The position numbers and the translations under genes were made by a program. A stretch of DNA of 64,000 nt, taken from positions 4,811,451 to 4,875,450 of the forward strand of contig CM036209.1 of NCBI GenBank assembly GCA_020631735.1. The letters run 5' to 3'. This document shows, one piece after another, positions 57,873 through 64,000 of this stretch. The notes beneath the pieces are model-generated. The model saw only the letters and a list, made by a program, of their open reading frames with translations, was not told the origin of the DNA and did no database searches. Within the stretch, counting starts at the first letter, position 1, and each line of letters begins with the position of its first letter. The stretch is from Saccharum officinarum (Eukaryota > Streptophyta > Magnoliopsida > Poales > Poaceae).

Positions 57873-58914
57873 GTGAGCTCGTCTCCTTGCTGCTGCTCGC
57901 TCTCCGCCAGGCCCGGGTGTGTGCCGATGTTCGTGTCCCCAACCAATCCCCGCCGTCGGGAAATGCCGCCGGGTTCCATGTCGATTTAGGCGCTCCAGCT
58001 TGCTCATCTGCTTTCCTGAGTATCCTGTTCATCAATTGCGAATTATCCTTCCTTCGATTCCGACCTCCTCGGGTGCGCGGTGCGCTCCTGCCGTCCTGCG
58101 TGCGTTCTCATTTCAAACCAGCTTGTTCAGCGCTGCTTGGCGTGCGGTCGCCGCTAGTGGGCTCCAGGGGGCGCCATTGCTGTTCCAAATTCGCAGTCGG
58201 CGCCGACGTGCGTGCGGCCGAGCGGTCCAGCAGCCGAGCCGCGCTGGCTGCCGGGGCGGCGCGACGCCACGCCCGCGGGCAAGCGGAGGCCGAGCGGCGC
58301 CGTCCCGTCGGCCTACTGACCGGCGGCCCAGATCCACACGGCCCGCGGCAAGGCTCCTCTCTCTGACTCTCTCCCTCCCTCTCTCAGATCCGACCAAATT
58401 GGAACTGGAAGGAGACGACAAACCTTCATTCCATGGTTGGTTGCTCCGCTCGGTGCCAGGAAGGGCTTAGTAGTGAATTACATTCACAGCACCAACCCAC
58501 TAGTGGGAAAGACAGCCGGTTTTTTTTTTGAACATTGGGTAGCGTGGACACGGCTAAAATTAGGTTGTTTATTTTGATAGATGCATGGATGTATAGTGGC
58601 CATAGGTTGTGTTTGCTGTTTCGAGCTGTTCCTCTTCCATTATGCTTTATTTAATTTTAAACCACTTCATTTATCCATTAGGCTACTAGTGAGCATATTT
58701 TGATGGTAACCGATGGCATGCCTGTAATTTAAAATGTGATTTCATTGCCTGTTTTGTTCACCAGGCCATTAAAGTGGGCTGATGTAGGTTGACTATGTCG
58801 TTCGTTCCAATTTAACTTATGTGTATATTGGCAGTGTATGCTTTTCCTCAACTTATGTGTCCGTACTTGCAGTGCAGTTGAAGACGAGGCAGCTGTTCTC
58901 TACTTAAGGAAGAG

Positions 58915-61900
58915 ATGGCCCATGTTTCGTTCAAAAGCAAAGATGTGGACGGTAGTATGTCCCGATGGTCCGAGTATCTAAGTGCTGAAGAACCGATTCC
59001 TTCGGCACTGGCAACCTGGAGGAACATGGGTGTTGATGGGCCGCAAGGCTCTTCTGCCGGTGGCCACAAACATCTTCAGATGGAGCCGGTGGTTCAGCTG
59101 TCAAAGGTTGCAGAAGGCTTGCTGGCCAAAATGTACCGGCTGAACAGCATCCTGGACTATCCAGATCCAAACACGCACACGTTCTCAGATTCATTTTGGA
59201 AAGCTGGTGTCTTTCCAAATTTCCCAAAAATTTGCATCACGCTGTCAAAAAAGTTTCCTGAGCATCCAAACAAGCTGCAGCTGGAACGGGTAAGGATTCG
59301 GTTTTCTTTAGCTGTTCACAGCTCTTCTGGTCCCTTACTAGAATTCATTTAGTTTATATGGTGGTGACTGGCGAGTCAATCACTCTGATGCTTTGCAGGT
59401 AGATTTTGCTCTTGATGCTTTAAACGAGAATGCTGAAGGTTACATGCACAATCTTGAGCAGTGGATCCTGGTATGTGCCAACCATATAAAGAAATCTGAA
59501 CCTTTAGGGCAAAACCCCCCCTCTTTCTGTTAATGAAAAATGTGTTGCAATCCAAAACAATATGTGTATGGTACCACCCAAGTCTGTCCAAATTGTGGAA
59601 AATGGTTGCATCAGTTAACCTATGAGTTTTACTATATTCTGCTCTCAGTAACCGAGCATCTTTGTTGAACTGATATGACATAGAACCTCACCTGCTCTAA
59701 TTCTGTGTGACTTATTGCACTGGCTCATTTTCCATTTGTCATTTCACCTGATACATTTTCCAAACTTCGGTTCATCAGATATGGTATCCGTGAAGGCTGC
59801 ACATGCTAGCATGGTCAGCCTTTTTTTTTGGTAGCATAAGTTTGCTGTCCCTAATTCTGCATGATGATTATCAGCCTTTTTAGCTTTTATCAAAAACAGC
59901 ATGTCATGTACTTGCACGATTGCTAATAGCGCTCTGCATAGAATTAGCGAGCTTACCATATGAACGAGAAAAAAAAGCTGTACTTGCAATTTACGAAAGG
60001 CTTGTTAGAATATGTGCCAACAATTGCCGTAGTCCATAGCTGGAGTGATGCACTGCCCTGAACTCTGTTGTCTTTCTATGCCATAAAAGTGTATTTATAA
60101 ATTACTGACTTATTAGTTTAGTTAATTACCTTCATTCCCATTGTCGATGTTTTCCTTTCTCCTCATTTTGCTGATTTCCTTCCAATTTCATCCCATCAGT
60201 TGCTTCTTGATTTGCTGGCATTTCGTGAACAAGCTTTGCGACTTATTTTGGATTTGAGTAGCACGGTCATAACATTGCTGGTAAGAGATCTCTTGGTCTT
60301 GATTGAAACGGCATGTCGTTATTGTCTGCGTAATTGATTATGTTTGCATTATTTTCACAGCCACACCAGAACTCTTTAATCCTTCATGCTTTTATGGATC
60401 TGTTTTGTTCATTTGTCCGAGTGAATCTTTTCTCTGACAAGGTAACTATGTTCTTAATTTCATTATATTCGAAATATATTACTACTCTAAATAGTAGTTT
60501 TTCCTCTTTTACCAAAATAATGTCGTACCTGAACTTCTGTTTGCAGATGCCAAGAAAGATGATCCTCCAGGTTTACAAATCTTGCATGTAATGCTAAAGG
60601 GTGGTCGTGATTGTGAGTTTTATCATCGGTATGGCGTTACCTTTGGAAAATAAAAGTTGCTTCCATCTTTGAAAACCTTTTAATACTATGATTATATTGT
60701 TCATCGTAATTTGTATTAAGTTATGGACCAGTTAGCTTCTTTGGGATTATATTAAATTCACGTGCTTCCTCAGACAATAGGAGCGAGCTGCAATTATTTT
60801 ATTTATTAGGATTAACTATCTTGGTTGATAATATTATTGCATGACCATTAGTTAAGCTTGATGTCAATCACTTATATTATTTGCATTTCTAATGCCAGTT
60901 GCTGGTGTGTTATAAAATTGCATGAAAACAAATAGAGATCATTCTTTATTAGTTAATCATGTGTGTTAATATTATTCTTGATTATTGCTAAAATGAAAAT
61001 GCAAATATGCGTGCAGTGCAAAACATAATTCAGAAATTGAAGGCCAACAGTCTGTAAGCCCGAGTATGCTGATTTTAAGTATTGGCACTTATGTTATTGA
61101 TTAAATATATTTTCCCCTCGAACAATGAAGAAGAGCTACGCGTTCTTTCATTAAGAAGGAAACAGTACAATGGGAGAGGAAGAACCCCCTCCCGGGTACA
61201 AGGAAAAGAAAAAAAGAACAAAGGGCACACAAAGTGTGTGTGTGTGTGGGGGGTGGGTGGGTTGGGGGGGGGTGGCGGGTGTGGGGGCTTACAGCAGCGT
61301 TCATACTAGCAAGTAACATGACCACTAACCACTATGACCATCCTGAACAACACTAGATACGAATATAAATATCTTAATCGCTCTTCTAAGAATTTTATAT
61401 TTAAACACTGTCATTGTTGCATGTTTTCAATGTATTATTGTTTATATCTGGAGTGGTACCGTACCACAGACTGTAGCCTGTTCACTTACTGCTCTCTCGG
61501 GCCATAAAAAAATGCCATTTCAGACAAGATTTAGCTAAACCTTATATAAACTACAAACATCAATAACTTTTAATTGTTTACTTTGAAACATTTTAAGTTA
61601 TATGTGTAGAATCGTCTTGAAAAACACCTGCATCTCATAAATCTGAAGGATTTTAAGGATTTTAAGGATATAGGGCCTGTTTGTTTGGGCTTCCTGGGAG
61701 CTTTTGGACCTCAGCTTTTGAACCTTTCAAAAGCCAAAAAACTCCCGGAAGCCAAAAGCCAGAAGCTCATTATAGTGTGCTTTTGGGCTTTTGGAAAGTC
61801 CAAAAGCTAGTAGTCTAAAAGTGCCCAAAAGCTCAAACAAGCAGGGCTATTTTTGAATCTAGAAGAAGTTAGTGGTCAAAGGTGTGCATCGAAGGCCATG

Positions 61901-64000
61901 CAAAGTCAAATATCAAGTATTTTTGACCGGAGGGACTATTTAACTGCATCCCTGTGATATTCTTCTTGTGTCATGAATGGTTTATTGTTACCTTATCAAT
62001 TTTTTTTTTGTTATATCCAGTCTACTCTATAGATTCTTCTTCGTGACTATTGTTTATCTATACACAGATTGGTTCAATTTGTGGACTCTTATGATCCACC
62101 TATCAAGGGGTTGCATGAAGATCTTAATTTTGTGAGCCCAAGAATTGGAGAGGTGGTACTCATGTCATTCTTCATTGCAGTAGTAATAACTACTTAACTA
62201 GGAATCAAGCTTCATATGCTATTTGAGTGTTCAAATCCTAAATGTGTTACATGCTAGGCTACTTCCTCCCATCATTCAGTACTATGATCATGAGATAGGC
62301 TGCAGAAAAAAGCTTCTTAGGGTCAGTTTTGCATACTTGCATTAGCATTGAGTATATTTGGAGGGCTAATTATTTTTCTTACAGTCTGTTGCTTGAATAG
62401 TTTTGTGATTTTTTCCATTTGTTTTACTTGCCGTTCTTATTGCCAAGCTTTTTTCCTTCTGTATCCGATACCTTATCTCTGCTGTTATATTTATTATTAA
62501 TATAAAAGATGGGATTCGAATATGTTCTATGGATTTTGTGAGCACTTGATGTGGCATTGAGAATCTTCTGTAGTGGAGATTGTCTACACATCTTTATTCA
62601 CAGGGTGTATGATACTAAGATCAATGCTTTGTGCTATGAATTTATAAATTTAAATACAATGTAGATAAGCAGTTAGACTTTTGAAAAGCACATCTGCACA
62701 TGCATCTTGTTAGTACCTTTACAGCATCTGACTTAGATTTTCCATCTAAATTGTTTTTTTGGTGCTTTGACTGTAATGTTTTGTTCCTCAGGTCCTGGAA
62801 GCTGTTGGCCCAATTATCTTTCTTTCAACTGATACAAAAAAGTTAAGGAATGAAGGTTTCCTCAGTCCATTTCATCCACGTTATCCAGACATCCTAACAA
62901 ACTCCGCCCATCCAATGGTTAGTACTTTCACTGTTAGAGATGATAAATCATGAGAGTATAAATGTCTGTTCATTATTCTGCCAACACCATGATAAAGATG
63001 TATTATAATTTAGAGATTTAACATGATTTTGTTTCCTTCCAGAGGGCCCAAGACTTGGCTAATGTTACATCATACCGTGAGTGGGTTCTTCTAGGATATC
63101 TTGTTTGTCCTGATGAACTACTTAGGGTGACCAGTATAGATGTTGCCATGGTATGCCCTATGTCTTTTTTTTGTTAGTTTCGTATTCTCTTTTCCTGAAT
63201 AGTTAATAATTTATGGTGTATATAATGGTTTTAATGAACATTTTACACTTACATCCACCAACATAGTGGCACATACATCTTGTTTTCTCACTCCTTTTTA
63301 TCATAAGAAGTCTTATGTTGGTATCTGGTAAGTCTTTGTTTGGTGCTATGGTGGCTTTTTAAAAGCATTTATTTATTCTAATTTTAGATGGATTTGGTTG
63401 TAAGCATCTTTCATGTATCAGTTACAAGAAACTGTACTAGAATTAGTAAAGATTCACTAAACTAGATTCCTCAGTGCAACCAGCATGTCATTTGTGATTT
63501 GGCCTTGATTTGTTTCTTCTTGGTCACTTTCAGGTTGTTCTGAAAGAAAACTTAATACTTCCTCTGTTCAGAGATGAGGTAAAATTCAAGACAATGTGAT
63601 AGCATGATTAATTCTTTGGTGTCACTGTTCTAATTTGGTCTTTCATTGTGTAGTACATCTTACTTCATGAAAATTATCAACTTTATGTTCTTCCAAAAGT
63701 TCTAGAATCAAAGAGAATGGCTAAATCTGGCCGAACTAAGCAGAAGGAAGCTGATCTGGAGTACAATGTTGCAAAGCAGGTTGAGAGAATGTTAACGTAT
63801 GTCCTGCACAGCCTTTTCATCTATACTTTTCCCTATGCTCCAAAATAGCTTGTGTCAATTTGAAGTCTTTCTGCATATTCACTTTTTTGGATTTGCCACT
63901 AGTTCAGATAGCCTATTCTTGGTTGGTTCTTGACTTTTAACTTCATAACTTGGGAACTATTTTACCTAGCATTTTTCCCTTCTGGTGTCATTGTTTTCTT
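58915..64000 (+). CDS. NAP1: NAP1 (NCK-associated protein 1), SCAR/WAVE complex subunit, 5' part
   Basis: Ten coding exons: 58,915-59,289; 59,399-59,470; 60,200-60,280; 60,361-60,441; 60,547-60,628; 62,068-62,152; 62,792-62,917; 63,043-63,150; 63,534-63,578; 63,654-63,796. All have GT...AG junctions, and phases agree apart from exon 5 of this list (exon 6 counting the leader). The product matches plant NAP1 (GNARLED/NAPP): WVVQ-like VVQLSKVAEGLLAKMYRLN, FREQALRLILDLSSTVITLL, PHQNSLILHAFMDLFCSFVR, YDPPIKGLHEDLNFVSPRIG and TSYREWVLLGYLVCPDELL. About 400 of some 1,400 residues lie in the window. In the SCAR/WAVE complex NAP1 pairs with SRA1/PIR and activates Arp2/3, shaping trichomes and pavement cells. 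In the 60,547 exon one base is missing around TTTACAAATC (family reading Y-N-I-L-H), which causes a stop soon after; this needs checking. The ATG is the first in frame after the spliced leader. Confidence 0.93.
61125..61310. repeat. G-rich and GT-repeat tract in a NAP1 intron
   Basis: Within the long intron 60,629-62,067 a purine-rich stretch is followed at 61,237-61,288 by (GT)n and runs of 4-9 G. Four or more G runs spaced by one to three bases could fold into a G-quadruplex on the plus strand. On the minus strand the same bases read as CCCACCC-type repeats. Confidence 0.7.
61675..61852. mobile_element. MITE-like inverted-repeat element in a NAP1 intron
   Basis: The left end GGGCCTGTTTGTTTGGGCTT pairs imperfectly with the right end AAGCTCAAACAAGCAGGGC. 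The interior is rich in CCAAAAGC/GCTTTTGG repeats. TA lies on both sides, but a longer target duplication is not clear. A Stowaway-like remnant (GACCGGAGGGACTAT, about 61,925) follows. Confidence 0.6.

Noticed and set aside
57319..58470. Long GC-rich frames on both strands around the NAP1 leader
   Set aside because: They overlap each other, lack domains and are explained by the GC-rich leader and first intron.

Overview
The window looks like nuclear DNA of a panicoid grass, probably from the maize/sorghum/sugarcane group. It has intron-containing genes with GC-rich first exons, Stowaway and Tourist MITEs, hAT, CACTA and Helitron-like elements, copia-type LTR elements, and a CACTA family whose TTTGCCGAGTG subterminal repeats are typical of such grasses. 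The species call is inference. A 100-base N run (53,548-53,647) marks a scaffold gap of unknown size.

Left end (1-11 kb): an intact single-exon cytochrome P450 of the CYP94 family (5,293-6,918, +) and an intact two-exon GH3 acyl-acid amido synthetase (10,435-8,575, -) face each other tail to tail. A 5'-truncated, frameshifted CYP94 copy (2,976-2,091, -) is an inverted duplicate of the 3' half of the intact gene plus its downstream flank. A second, broken GH3 copy lies far away at 52,040-50,683 (-). It carries a one-base insertion, a deletion that removes the ATP-binding loop, a hAT-type MITE with a perfect 8-bp target duplication, and a copia element that cuts the gene off. GH3 enzymes attach amino acids to auxin or jasmonate, and CYP94 enzymes oxidise fatty acids or jasmonoyl-isoleucine, so the pair is a possible hormone-conjugate neighbourhood.

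Middle (11-45 kb): almost entirely mobile DNA and captured fragments. It holds two minus-strand Helitron-like 3' ends (13,092 and 16,432); a 1,068-bp hAT element with 8-bp target duplication that keeps the first exons of its transposase (13,928-14,995); a decayed CDPK-related kinase (28,689-26,433, -); a 1,440-bp non-autonomous CACTA with a tRNA-Gly-like sequence inside (28,984-30,423); a 1,915-bp solo LTR with 5-bp target duplication (31,042-32,956) that splits a GC-rich open frame; two head-to-tail Helitron-like units (about 33,395-39,094 and 39,095-40,585), the second carrying a polyol/monosaccharide-transporter fragment; and a decayed hAT transposase of the DUF4371 type (44,609-41,998, -).

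Right end (45-64 kb): a decayed copia element (about 45,880-50,682, -) inserted in the GH3 pseudogene; a repeat-rich stretch in which the two sides of the N gap are near-identical and probably represent one sequence assembled twice; then the 5' part of NAP1 (58,915 onward, +), a subunit of the SCAR/WAVE complex that drives Arp2/3-dependent actin assembly. Ten coding exons of NAP1 are visible, and the gene runs off the window. Exon 6 lacks one base, which is either an assembly error or a true frameshift.

The genes that look functional are CYP94, GH3 and (subject to that base) NAP1. No new multi-gene system was demonstrated. The most unusual items are the CYP94/GH3 pair, the tandem Helitron-like units with captured genes, the tRNA-Gly-like sequence inside a CACTA element, and the solo LTR whose removal leaves one continuous frame.
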